This document shows, piece by piece, positions 56,576-64,000 of a DNA stretch of 64,000 nt. The notes beneath the pieces are model-generated. The model was given only the letters and a program-made list of their open reading frames with translations, did not search any database and was not told the DNA's origin. Origin of the DNA: Chlorobium sp. (GTDB lineage Bacteria; Bacteroidota; Chlorobiia; Chlorobiales; Chlorobiaceae); contig SZXW01000010.1 in assembly GCA_005862285.1 (NCBI GenBank), forward strand, positions 310,001 to 374,000, given 5' to 3'. The stretch's first letter is position 1, and every line of letters begins with the position of its first letter. A program made the position numbers and the translations under genes.

Positions 56576-56803
56576 ATGAAAAAACTTTTCGTTTTTCTGT
56601 TCCTTTTGAGCTCTGTTTCTTTCGTAGGTTGCGCAAAGAAAACTGAAGCTCCTGCTCCAGAAGCACCAGCACCTGCCGCAGCTCCTGCAGCTCCTGCAGC
56701 TCCTGCCGCTGAAGCACCGAAAGCCGAAGCTCCTGCAGCTCCTGCAGCTCCTGCCGCTGAAGCTCCTGCAGCTCCTGCAGCTCCTGCCGCTGAGAAAAAA
56801 TAA
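56576..56803 (+). CDS. Small Ala/Pro-repeat lipoprotein, 75 aa
   Basis: A 75-residue protein with a lipoprotein signal peptide (MKKLFVFLFLLSSVSFVGC, Cys19 in lipobox FVGC). It is followed almost entirely by Ala-Pro-Ala and Glu-Ala-Pro units (APAAPAAPAAEAP repeated) and ends AAEKK. The DNA repeats GCTCCTGCA in a 9-base period, so the gene can change length without frameshift. The mature part would be an extended, flexible spacer on the periplasmic or outer membrane face. Function unknown. A strong terminator follows, so it is monocistronic and probably well expressed. Confidence 0.8.
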   Translation: MKKLFVFLFLLSSVSFVGCAKKTEAPAPEAPAPAAAPAAPAAPAAEAPKAEAPAAPAAPAAEAPAAPAAPAAEKK

Positions 56804-56831
56804 GTTTCCGGCTTTACCGGTTTCTTATATC

Positions 56832-56868
56832 AAAGAGACAGAATTTTCGTTCTGTCTCTTTTTTTTTC
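56832..56868 (+). terminator. Strong terminator of the Ala/Pro lipoprotein gene
   Basis: Perfect 12-bp stem AAAGAGACAGAA / TTCTGTCTCTTT (56832-56843 with 56850-56861) followed by a run of T residues. Confidence 0.93.
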
Positions 56869-56887
56869 TTCTTTTTTGGTTCCGGAC

Positions 56888-56921
56888 AAAAAAAAAGACA
56901 CAGGCTGCTCACCTGTGTCTT
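56888..56921 (-). terminator. Terminator of the tRNA cluster
   Basis: Perfect 10-bp stem (56895-56904 with 56912-56921, AAGACACAGG and CCTGTGTCTT). On the minus strand it is followed by a run of T residues. It sits 22 bases downstream of tRNA-Gln. Confidence 0.92.
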
Positions 56922-56942
56922 CATTCCATTTCTTGCTGATTG

Positions 56943-57015
56943 CTGAGGAGCCAGGACTCGAACCTGGAATTGCCTGATCCAGAATCAGGAGCCTTACCAA
57001 TTTGGCCACTCCTCA
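56943..57015 (-). tRNA. tRNA-Gln (anticodon CTG)
   Basis: On the minus strand the acceptor arms TGAGGAG / CTCCTCA pair, the D-arm reads GTGGCCAAATTGGTAAGGC as in glutamine tRNAs, the anticodon loop is TTCTGGA (anticodon CTG) in a CCTGA/TCAGG stem, and the T-arm has GGTTCGAGTCC. CCA is not encoded. Confidence 0.95.
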
Positions 57016-57316
57016 GTAGCGGAGAGAATTTAGCAAAGAAAATCTTATTCCAAATCTTTTTTTTAAATTTTTTCAAAAATTTATAGCGTGGCAGAATGCA
57101 AAAACATGCCTTTTTATGACAGAAAGTATCGCAAGGGAATAATTATTTCTTGTATCAAATACTGGAAAAACGAAACGGAATATGTTTTGATCAGGGCCTG
57201 AAAACGCAGAATGATACAATTGAAATGAGTTGAACGGCAGTGTGGAATGAAAAACTTCATTCCTTCAGTATTGATTGCCGGGAGTTTTTCCTTCAGAAGA
57301 AAGAGGGGGAATTCAG
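57016..57316. other. Intergenic region between tRNA genes
   Basis: About 300 AT-rich bases between tRNA-Arg and tRNA-Gln on the minus strand. A perfect 8-bp hairpin (GGAATGAA/TTCATTCC) lies near 57244. The gap suggests tRNA-Gln has its own promoter. No gene was seen. Confidence 0.4.
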
Positions 57317-57393
57317 TGGTGCACCCGAGAGGAGTCGAACCTCTAACCGTCTGATCCGTAGTCAGATACTCTATCCAGTTGAGCTACGGGTGC
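57317..57393 (-). tRNA. tRNA-Arg (anticodon ACG)
   Basis: Acceptor arms GCACCCG / CGGGTGC, anticodon loop CTACGGA (anticodon ACG, expected to be read as ICG after deamination) in a TCTGA/TCAGA stem, and T-arm GGTTCGACTCC. The 3' CCA is encoded (57317-57319), unlike in the three neighbours. Confidence 0.95.
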
Positions 57394-57404
57394 TTTGATG
57401 TGTG

Positions 57405-57478
57405 TAGCGTGTACGGGATTCGAACCCGTGATCTTCGCCTTGAGAGGGCGATGTCCTGGGCCACTAGACGAACACGCC
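57405..57478 (-). tRNA. tRNA-Glu (anticodon CTC)
   Basis: Acceptor arms GGCGTGT / ACACGCT (first pair G-U), anticodon loop CTCTCAA (anticodon CTC) in a TCGCC/GGCGA stem, and T-arm GGTTCGAATCC. It lies 11 bases before tRNA-Arg; CCA is not encoded. Confidence 0.94.
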
Positions 57479-57514
57479 AGGTTATATTTCTCAAAGCCGT
57501 TACTTTTAAACCAG

Positions 57515-57588
57515 TGGGCCCTGTAGGACTTGAACCTACGACCCAGCGATTATGAGTCGCTTGCTCTGACCAACTGAGCTAAGGGCCC
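57515..57588 (-). tRNA. tRNA with CAT anticodon, probably tRNA-Ile2 (lysidine-modified)
   Basis: Acceptor arms GGGCCCT / AGGGCCC, D-arm TAGCTCAGTTGGTCAGAGC, and anticodon stem-loop AGCGACTCATAATCGCT (anticodon CAT). A simple reading gives tRNA-Met, but the anticodon arm and the C4-G69, C5-G68 acceptor pairs are those of the minor isoleucine tRNA whose first anticodon base is changed to lysidine by TilS, as in E. coli ileX. CCA is not encoded. First of the four tRNAs in transcription order, 87 bases after murA. Confidence 0.9.
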
Positions 57589-57675
57589 TCGCTGCTTGGC
57601 TTTAGAGGCTGTCAATATAACGTTTTGAGCATAATATGCAAAACGAATTAACCGTTTTTCAGTTTTTTTTGGCAG

Positions 57676-58950
57676 TTACTCAAATTCTTTATATTGTTCA
57701 CGTTTTATATCGGCCCCGAGGCTGTGGAGTTTCACTTCTATCTTTTCGTAACCCCTGTCAAGGTGATAGACACGGAGCACTTCCGTTGTACCTTCAGCAA
57801 CAAGCCCGGCAATCACAAGGCTTGCCGATGCTCTCAGATCGGTCGACATGACCTTTGTACCCGATAGCGACACTGGTCCGTGAACAACCGCCTGGTTTTT
57901 GCGGATCTCGATTTGGGCGCCAAGCCGGTTCAGCTCGGGAATATGATTGAACCGTTCATGGTAGATCTTGTCAGTGATATGGCTTGTTCCGCTGGCCCTT
58001 GTCATGAGAGCAATCCACTGTGCCTGCATATCGGTCGGAAAAGATGGGTACGGCTTTGCAATCACATCGGTCGGGACCAGTAATTCAGGGCTTTTCAGGG
58101 TAACGCTGTTTTCGGTTGTTTCAATGATACATCCGGCATGAACGAATTTTTTCAGCACGGCTTTCATCTGTTCGGGTATCACTCCGTTTACGGTAATTTC
58201 GCCTCCGGTTATCGCCGCTGCGGCCAGAAGGGTACCCGCCTCTATCCGGTCGAAAATATTATGGAACTCTACCGTCTTGAGAGACCCGGTTCCCGTTATT
58301 TTCAGTTCTGTGGTTCCAATTCCCCTGATATCGGCACCCATTGCCTTGAGAAACCTGCAGAGGGTTTCAATTTCAGGTTCGGCAGCGGCGTTGCCGATTG
58401 TCGTCGTCCCTTCTGCAAGAACGGCCGCCATTACCGCATTGCCTGTTGCTCCGACTGAGGTGACGGGAAATTCGATATGAGCACCCCGGAGTTTCCCTCC
58501 ATCAAGTGATGCATCGATAAAACCGGTTTCGATATTGACTCGGGCTCCCAGCTTTTCCATGGCCATCAGATGCAGGTCGATCGGCCTCGGCCCGAAAGCG
58601 CAGCCCCCGGGAAGTGACACCCGTGCAGTTCCGAACCTGGCAAGCATTGGTCCGAGCACATAGATCGATGCTCGCATTTTTTTTACAAGCTCATAGGGGG
58701 CCTGAACACTTTTCACCTTTTCCGTCGATATTGTCATCGTGTTATCGGAAAACGTTGTTTCGGCACCGAGATGCTGCAGCAGCTGGGTAAAGGTTTTTAT
58801 ATCCTGAAGATCAGGAATGTTATGGAGTACGAAAGTGCCATTTCCGCAGAGCAGTGTTGCCGCTATGATCGGAAGGGATGAATTTTTCGAGCCGGAAGCC
58901 GTTACCGTACCGGAAAGGCGGCACCCGCCCCTGATGACAAGCTTGTCCAT
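57676..58950 (-). CDS. murA: UDP-N-acetylglucosamine 1-carboxyvinyltransferase MurA
   Basis: A 424-residue enzyme for the first committed step of peptidoglycan synthesis, moving enolpyruvate from PEP to UDP-GlcNAc in the cytoplasm. It has the N-terminal [15 protein letters not shown] (the family GxKNxxLP), the catalytic cysteine in [15 protein letters not shown], and [13 protein letters not shown]. Because the loop cysteine is Cys rather than Asp, the enzyme should be fosfomycin-sensitive. Four tRNA genes follow on the same strand. Confidence 0.96.
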   Translation of the reverse strand: MDKLVIRGGCRLSGTVTASGSKNSSLPIIAATLLCGNGTFVLHNIPDLQDIKTFTQLLQHLGAETTFSDNTMTISTEKVKSVQAPYELVKKMRASIYVLGPMLARFGTARVSLPGGCAFGPRPIDLHLMAMEKLGARVNIETGFIDASLDGGKLRGAHIEFPVTSVGATGNAVMAAVLAEGTTTIGNAAAEPEIETLCRFLKAMGADIRGIGTTELKITGTGSLKTVEFHNIFDRIEAGTLLAAAAITGGEITVNGVIPEQMKAVLKKFVHAGCIIETTENSVTLKSPELLVPTDVIAKPYPSFPTDMQAQWIALMTRASGTSHITDKIYHERFNHIPELNRLGAQIEIRKNQAVVHGPVSLSGTKVMSTDLRASASLVIAGLVAEGTTEVLRVYHLDRGYEKIEVKLHSLGADIKREQYKEFE

Positions 58951-59119
58951 GTATAGAAATAGCTGATGAAAAAAGCGATATTTACTATTATTTCCGGTTA
59001 AGAAAAACTAATTATTTTTCCTTTTCTGTTTTGGATGGAAGGTTGTGTATCCTTTACCTTGCGTTATGCGATGCTAATCCTTTTTTATTGATGATTTACC
59101 GCTTATCCGGTTCAGCCTG

Positions 59120-60595
59120 ATGCCTATGCTCCGAAAAATATCAATACATATCAGCGCTTTTTTCCGGAACAGCCGTATCGCATTGATGATTGGATTTTTC
59201 CCTTTCATGCTTGCTTTTCTGCTTTCCTCTACACCCGCGCCCGCTATTGCAGCAACCGCTTCACAGAAAAGCGCTGAAATATCGAAAATCATGAAGGAAC
59301 GGGCCGAGATCGAACAGAATCTGAGGAACCTCAAGGAACAGCTCCAGGAATACCAGACGAAACTTTCGGTCACGAAGCGCCAGGAATCCCATTCTCTCAA
59401 GGCTCTTGAAACGATAAGGACACGGATCGTCGTGCTCGAGAAAATGATCAGTGAAAATCAGAAATACCTTGTGAAGCTCGATAACGAAATTGAATGGCTG
59501 CAGCAGGAATATCAGGGCAACCGGGCCGTTTACGGCAGGGTTTCCGATAATTTCAGGAGAATGGCTGTCTCGGTGTACAAGTACGGCGGCAACCGTGACC
59601 TCGAGCATCTCTTCGCTTCGGCTTCGTTTCATGACGCCCTGGTGAGAGCGCAATACATGGGGTACTTTTCAGGTGCTGTGCACCGGAATGTCGATCAGCT
59701 GCAGAAGACAGCCGTCAGACTTCAATACAACCGCACCGCCCTTGAACAGACTTTCCGGGAAAAAGCTGCAACGGTAAAGGAGCAGGAAAAGCAGCTTAAA
59801 ACATGGGCTGCCAGCAAAAAGGAAAAAGAGGAGGTATTGCAGCAGCTGAAAAAAAACAAGGAGGAATATGCCGCACAGATCAGCGCTGCCCAGAAGAAAC
59901 GGCGTATCCTGCAATCGAGGATCGAATCACTGATCATGGCTGAGCAGCGCGCCATAGAAGCGGAAAAAGCCAGGAGAAAAAAGATGCTCGAAACACAGCG
60001 TCTCGCCGCCCGGAAAGAAGCGCTCCGAAGAGAAATGCTTCAGAAAGAAAAATTCAAGCCGCAACCGCCCGTTGTTGTCGAAAAAGGCACCAAACCCTCC
60101 AGGCCTCCGGAGAGTGTCACCACTGAAAAGCAAAGTGTCGCGATGGTACCAGCAGACAAAGCTACGATGGATATCGAAAAGGTCTCAGCCGATTTCGATC
60201 AGGCAGTGGCTTCCCTACCCTGGCCTGTAAACAGGGGCGTTGTTTCGCGGAAATTCGGTTCGGTGGAGGACAAGGACCTTGCAATCGTGACGACCAATAA
60301 CGGGATCGATATTTCTGTTCCGGCAAATACCGAGGTTAAAGCTGTTTCAGGGGGAAAAGTAGTACAGATCGCTTTTCTTCCCACGTTCGGCAATATTGTC
60401 ATCATCCGCCACCCGAACTCTTATCTTACCGTTTATGCGAATCTCGGGCAGTTGAGCGTAGTCAAGGACGAACTTATCAGATCACAGCAACTTGTCGGTT
60501 ATTCAGGCAAGAATCCTGAAGGTGGATCGGTTGTACATTTCGAGATATGGAAAGGCCGGACCAAGCAGAATCCTGAAAAATGGCTTAGAAGATAA
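59120..60595 (+). CDS. EnvC-like murein hydrolase activator (degenerate LytM/M23 domain)
   Basis: A 491-residue exported protein: signal or anchor helix (about 16-38), long coiled coils (about 45-110 and 195-310), a Pro-rich linker, and a C-terminal LytM domain (about 365-491). The domain keeps the fold text NGIDISVPANTEVKAVSGGKV and YSGKNPEGG. Metal ligands of active LytM enzymes are changed, however: NNGID in place of HxGID, YANLG in place of YAHL, and VVHFEIW in place of HLHFEIR. This is the pattern of EnvC/NlpD, which activate amidases rather than cut peptidoglycan. Next to a Yip1-like gene, 6 bases downstream. Divergent from murA. Confidence 0.88.
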   Translation: MPMLRKISIHISAFFRNSRIALMIGFFPFMLAFLLSSTPAPAIAATASQKSAEISKIMKERAEIEQNLRNLKEQLQEYQTKLSVTKRQESHSLKALETIRTRIVVLEKMISENQKYLVKLDNEIEWLQQEYQGNRAVYGRVSDNFRRMAVSVYKYGGNRDLEHLFASASFHDALVRAQYMGYFSGAVHRNVDQLQKTAVRLQYNRTALEQTFREKAATVKEQEKQLKTWAASKKEKEEVLQQLKKNKEEYAAQISAAQKKRRILQSRIESLIMAEQRAIEAEKARRKKMLETQRLAARKEALRREMLQKEKFKPQPPVVVEKGTKPSRPPESVTTEKQSVAMVPADKATMDIEKVSADFDQAVASLPWPVNRGVVSRKFGSVEDKDLAIVTTNNGIDISVPANTEVKAVSGGKVVQIAFLPTFGNIVIIRHPNSYLTVYANLGQLSVVKDELIRSQQLVGYSGKNPEGGSVVHFEIWKGRTKQNPEKWLRR

Positions 60596-60601
60596 CAACT
60601 T

Positions 60602-61159
60602 ATGAGACCGAAAGAACTTTTTATCTCTATTTTCGCAGTACTGTTCCGTTACAGGAGTTTCTGGCAGAAGCTCAAAGACAGTATGCCTTCTGATACATCC
60701 GGACTCCTCAGGGATTATGCCGTACCGGTCATAGCCCTGGCGCAGCTTAGCAAATTTCCTCTGATCGGAGTTCCCCGGCCTGCCATGTTTTTTTCAATTG
60801 CCACTTTCCTGATCGATGTCGGTGTGCTCTATCTGCTGATAGGAGGAGCTGTCTATCTTGTCGATCCGGAACGGCCCGAAAAAATACAGTCAGACATGCT
60901 GACGGTTTTCAGTTACTCGATGACGCCCGTCTGGATTTCCGAACTTTTTTATTTTACCGGTGCATGGAGCTGGCTTTTCGCTGTTTCCGCCATTCTTTAT
61001 ACCGTAGTGATCAGCCGGTACGGCTTCAACCTTCTTTTTGAACCCCATACAGCCGATAGCCGAAATGCACTGAGAAATATCACATTCTTTCAGGTTGCCG
61101 TCAATTGCGCGGTATTTTTCCTGGAGAAAGCTCTCATGCGGTTATTCAACTTTATATAA
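60602..61159 (+). CDS. Yip1-like membrane protein
   Basis: A 185-residue membrane protein with about five hydrophobic segments (around 45-65, 72-92, 105-125, 130-148, 165-182) and the pattern [20 protein letters not shown] typical of bacterial Yip1-family proteins. Their function is unknown. It starts 6 bases after the EnvC-like gene and ends 7 bases before nadE, so it is in the middle of an operon. Confidence 0.7.
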   Translation: MRPKELFISIFAVLFRYRSFWQKLKDSMPSDTSGLLRDYAVPVIALAQLSKFPLIGVPRPAMFFSIATFLIDVGVLYLLIGGAVYLVDPERPEKIQSDMLTVFSYSMTPVWISELFYFTGAWSWLFAVSAILYTVVISRYGFNLLFEPHTADSRNALRNITFFQVAVNCAVFFLEKALMRLFNFI

Positions 61160-61166
61160 CCTTTTC

Positions 61167-62000
61167 ATGAATGAACAGGACCTGCATTACAATTATCTGA
61201 TTGTCGAGGACATTCTCAAGGCATTTATCCGCAACGAAATCCGCAAATTCGGATTCACCCAGGTTTTGCTTGGTCTTTCAGGAGGTATCGATTCCGCTGT
61301 CGTTTGTGAACTTGCGGTAAGGGCGCTCGGAAAGGAAAACGTGCTGGCCGTCATGATGCCCTATGCTACAAGCAGCCCTGAAAGCCTCGAACATGCGGAA
61401 CTCATGATCAATAGGCTTGGGATCCAGGCAGAGGAAGTTTCAATCACACCGGCTGTCGATGCCTTCTTTGTATCGGTACCGAAAGAGGAGCTGCTGCGCA
61501 GAGGAAACATCATGGCTCGAACCAGGATGGTATACCTCTACGATGTTTCTGCAAGGGACGGAAGGCTTGTGCTCGGGACCAGCAACAAGACAGAACTTCT
61601 GCTTGGTTACGGGACTATTTTCGGAGACATGGCTTCAGCGATCAATCCGATCGGAGATCTCTATAAAACTCAGGTCCGGGGGCTTGCCCGCCATCTCGGA
61701 ATTCCTTTGAGTATCATCGAAAAAGCACCCTCCGCTGATCTCTGGCAGGGTCAAAGCGATGAAGCCGATCTTGGTTTCAGTTACGAAGAGGTGGACCTGC
61801 TGCTCTATATGATGCTCGAAAAAAGGATGGAAAAGAAAGATATTCTTGCCAAAGGGGTACTCGAACCTTTTTACGACAGGGTCAGGAAAATGGTCATCCG
61901 TAACCAGTACAAGAGAATGACGCCGGTTATCGCCAAAATTTCAGGACGTACGACCGGTATCGATTTCAGATATGCACGCGACTGGCAGGAGATGAAATGA
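61167..62000 (+). CDS. nadE: NH3-dependent NAD+ synthetase
   Basis: A 277-residue enzyme that amidates nicotinic acid adenine dinucleotide to NAD. The PP-loop ATP motif is [15 protein letters not shown] (about 35-49). [33 protein letters not shown] is the conserved substrate region (quoted in parts: [23 protein letters not shown]). There is no N-terminal glutaminase domain, so free ammonia is the nitrogen donor. The ATG at 61167 is chosen; the frame upstream overlaps the Yip1-like gene. Convergent with nadB, 25 bases apart: two NAD genes meet here. Confidence 0.95.
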   Translation: MNEQDLHYNYLIVEDILKAFIRNEIRKFGFTQVLLGLSGGIDSAVVCELAVRALGKENVLAVMMPYATSSPESLEHAELMINRLGIQAEEVSITPAVDAFFVSVPKEELLRRGNIMARTRMVYLYDVSARDGRLVLGTSNKTELLLGYGTIFGDMASAINPIGDLYKTQVRGLARHLGIPLSIIEKAPSADLWQGQSDEADLGFSYEEVDLLLYMMLEKRMEKKDILAKGVLEPFYDRVRKMVIRNQYKRMTPVIAKISGRTTGIDFRYARDWQEMK

Positions 62001-62025
62001 CCCCATTCCCCTGGAATATTTTGTG

Positions 62026-63621
62026 TCAGAACGACCTCAGGATGGTATCATTAAGGAAATGCTTGTCGTCAGTGCTCGGATAATCGGTCGTATAATGCAG
62101 TCCTCTCGATTCCCGGCGTTTGATGGCGCTTTCGATGATGATGCTCGAAACCTTGATGATGTTGCGCAGTTCAAGAATCTGTGTGGTGATCTTGGTTTTC
62201 TTGTAATACGCTTCAGTCTCCTCCTTTAAAAAATCCATTCGTCTTTTCGCCCTCTGGAGCCGGAGATCGCTCCGTACAATACCCACATAGTCGTTCATGA
62301 CCTGCTGGGCTTCACGTTTGTTGTGCGATACAAGGATCCATTCTTCCGGATTGACGGTGCCGCTGTCATCCCAGTCAGGAAAATCGACAATGTTGTCAAC
62401 ATGCACGATCTGCCCCCGGATATCGTTACATGAACGCCAGGCAAAGACAAGCGCTTCGAGCAGGGAGTTGCTTGCAAGCCGGTTCGCTCCGTGAACCCCG
62501 GTGCAGCTTGTCTCCCCGCAGGCATAGAGGCGGTTGATCGTTGTCCTGCCTTGTTCATCCACCTTTATGCCGCCGCAGGAATAATGTGCGGCAGGGACGA
62601 CCGGGATCATCTCCCTGGTCATATCGATGCCGAATTCAAGGCAGGTTTCATAAATATTCGGGAAATGCTCCCTCGTCTTGTCGGGATCGATATGCGTCAC
62701 ATCAAGAAAAACACACTCTTCGCCGCTTTTCTTTATCTCAGAGTCAATAGCCCTGGCGACGATATCCCGCGAGGCAAGGTTCTGCCTTTTATCATATTTA
62801 TGCATGAACTCCTGTCCGTTTTTCAGTCGCAGGATGCCCCCGAACCCTCGCACTGCTTCGGAAATGAGAAACGATTTCGCTTTCGGATGATAGAGCGAAG
62901 TTGGGTGAAACTGGATAAACTCCATATTCGCGATTTCCGCCCCTGCCCGGTAACCCATAGCTACACCGTCCCCTGTGGCGATTTCGGGGTTAGTCGTGTA
63001 GGGGTATACATGACCGAGCCCGCCGGATGCGACCATCGTGATTTTTGCAAGGATTTTTTTCGGCTTCCTCTGCATGGAATCGAGCACATAAGCACCATAA
63101 CAGGTGATATCATTGGTTTTTATTCCGAGATGATGTTCGGTCAGCAGTTCGATGGCAATATGATGTTCGAGCAGTGTGATGTTCGGGTGGCTGTTGATCC
63201 GTTCGAGAAGCACGGTTTCCACTTCACGTCCGGTGAGATCTTTTGCATGTACGATCCTGCTTCTGGAGTGGCCGCCTTCCTTTCCGAGATGGAGATGGTG
63301 ATCGTCGGCTTTGGTGAACTGAACGCCGAGTTCCATGAGGCGTGTGATATGCCGGGGTCCTTCCCTGACCATGAGTTCGACCATTTCCGTGTTGCAGAGG
63401 CCGGCTCCGGCAATGAGGGTGTCGGAAACATGCAGTTCAGCACTGTCTGAGTGATCTATCGTAGCGGCTATACCTCCCTGCGCCCAGTTGGAATTGGATG
63501 TCGAGCTTTCTTTTTTCGTGATGATCGTAACCTCTGCGTGATCAGCCATGTGAATGGCAAAGTAAAGCCCGCCTATACCGCTGCCAATTACAAGCACATC
63601 GGTTTTTATCGCTTCAGTCAT
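62026..63621 (-). CDS. nadB: L-aspartate oxidase
   Basis: A 531-residue flavoprotein of the succinate dehydrogenase/fumarate reductase flavin family that oxidises aspartate to iminoaspartate, first step of NAD synthesis. FAD motif [18 protein letters not shown] (about 10-27), [27 protein letters not shown] and [21 protein letters not shown] are conserved. The [15 protein letters not shown] text and lack of iron-sulfur partners favour NadB over FrdA. Iminoaspartate would pass to NadA, which is not in the window. Confidence 0.95.
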   Translation of the reverse strand: MTEAIKTDVLVIGSGIGGLYFAIHMADHAEVTIITKKESSTSNSNWAQGGIAATIDHSDSAELHVSDTLIAGAGLCNTEMVELMVREGPRHITRLMELGVQFTKADDHHLHLGKEGGHSRSRIVHAKDLTGREVETVLLERINSHPNITLLEHHIAIELLTEHHLGIKTNDITCYGAYVLDSMQRKPKKILAKITMVASGGLGHVYPYTTNPEIATGDGVAMGYRAGAEIANMEFIQFHPTSLYHPKAKSFLISEAVRGFGGILRLKNGQEFMHKYDKRQNLASRDIVARAIDSEIKKSGEECVFLDVTHIDPDKTREHFPNIYETCLEFGIDMTREMIPVVPAAHYSCGGIKVDEQGRTTINRLYACGETSCTGVHGANRLASNSLLEALVFAWRSCNDIRGQIVHVDNIVDFPDWDDSGTVNPEEWILVSHNKREAQQVMNDYVGIVRSDLRLQRAKRRMDFLKEETEAYYKKTKITTQILELRNIIKVSSIIIESAIKRRESRGLHYTTDYPSTDDKHFLNDTILRSF

Positions 63622-63713
63622 AACAGTGATGCAGGTTTAAAAAAGTTGATGTCAGGAAAATACCATTGCCAAGAGAAATATCCGTGATGCATGCCGTTAA
63701 AAAGCAGGCCCCT

Positions 63714-64000
63714 TCAACTTTTCTTTTTTTTCCATTTCAGGTTTTTCACGGAACTGGCAATGATGATGATGATTCCGGCAAAGATAACGTAATGGATATA
63801 GCTGACAATTCCAGGGAAAGCATTTGCAATGAAATATCCGGCCATGGTAAAGCAGAGCACCCAGATAACGGCCCCTGAAACGCTGTAGAACAGGAAGGAA
63901 CGGTAGGGCATATTGGCGACACCGGCAAGTGATGCGGCAAAACTGCGCACAACAGGCACAAAACGTGCAAGGAAAACCGTTTTCGATCCGTGTTTCCGGT
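63714..64000 (-). CDS. DedA family membrane protein, C-terminal part
   Basis: The frame runs off the window end, so only about 95 C-terminal residues are seen. They include [23 protein letters not shown], the DedA/SNARE-associated core with its essential arginine region, and [19 protein letters not shown]. One more membrane helix and a Lys-rich tail follow. DedA proteins are inner membrane transporters or scramblases involved in lipid carrier recycling and membrane homeostasis. The start is outside the window. Confidence 0.88.
   Translation of the reverse strand, partial: RKHGSKTVFLARFVPVVRSFAASLAGVANMPYRSFLFYSVSGAVIWVLCFTMAGYFIANAFPGIVSYIHYVIFAGIIIIIASSVKNLKWKKKKS

Noticed and set aside
62491-63450. 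319-codon plus-strand frame
   Set aside because: Antisense to nadB, which has all family motifs.

Overview
The window looks like chromosomal DNA of a green sulfur bacterium (Chlorobiota, Chlorobium/Prosthecochloris/Pelodictyon type). The clearest pointers are a short-chain reductase at 24.4 kb that matches, as I remember it, the Chlorobium tepidum sepiapterin reductase; an AcnB-type aconitase (used by the reductive TCA cycle); a B12-dependent ribonucleotide reductase; a DUF4293 protein typical of the Bacteroidota/Chlorobiota group; and a citramalate-dependent isoleucine route. No taxonomic search was possible, so this is a judgement from sequence families. No phage, insertion sequence or CRISPR array was seen.

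Layout. 0-1.4 kb: 3' end of dnaK, its terminator, and a small unknown gene. 1.4-10.4 kb (minus strand): an envelope block reading polyprenol kinase/DUF92 fusion, tolQ, tolR, tonB/tolA-like, a TPP-dependent 2-oxoacid decarboxylase, tolB, two tandem pal-type lipoproteins and cpoB. The decarboxylase interrupts an otherwise canonical Tol-Pal order, and hairpins separate the last lipoprotein cistrons. 10.5-22.1 kb (plus strand): one long branched-chain amino acid operon, ilvD-ilvB-ilvN-ilvC-leuB-leuA-leuC-leuD-cimA, making Val, Leu and (from pyruvate via citramalate) Ile. It is preceded by an unannotated 57-codon leader peptide ending in a run of Ile/Val/Leu codons, with an attenuator-like hairpin. 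22.2-29.6 kb: two tiny membrane proteins, radC, a cold-shock protein, sepiapterin reductase, a YqeY protein, serS, then metY-metX on the minus strand behind a SAM-I riboswitch.

29.6-37 kb: rsmB, a four-helix-bundle/zinc-ribbon protein, xerD, a DUF2721 protein, a beta-CASP nuclease and a DEAD-box helicase. This stretch carries several copies of a 9-bp-period GATCGG repeat that also runs in frame through coding sequence; another copy lies at 49.7 kb. 37.2-43.7 kb (minus): a 1100-residue exported TPR protein with two near-identical 162-residue tandem units, a small exported protein, thpR, and a two-gene cassette of exported proteins, one with extreme low complexity. 43.7-53.2 kb: a universal stress protein, Kdo transferase, a LuxR-type regulator with an unrecognised N-terminal domain, DUF4293-pdxA-ftsE, and nrdJ. 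53.9-64 kb: acnB, an Ala/Pro-repeat lipoprotein, four tRNA genes downstream of murA, an EnvC-like factor, a Yip1-like protein, nadE, nadB and the end of a DedA-family gene.

The genes are mainly housekeeping (amino acid, NAD, PLP, envelope and RNA metabolism). The parts most worth a second look are the attenuator leader, the SAM riboswitch, the kinase fusion, the 9-bp repeat family, the exported low-complexity cassette, the TPR protein and the decarboxylase inside tol-pal.
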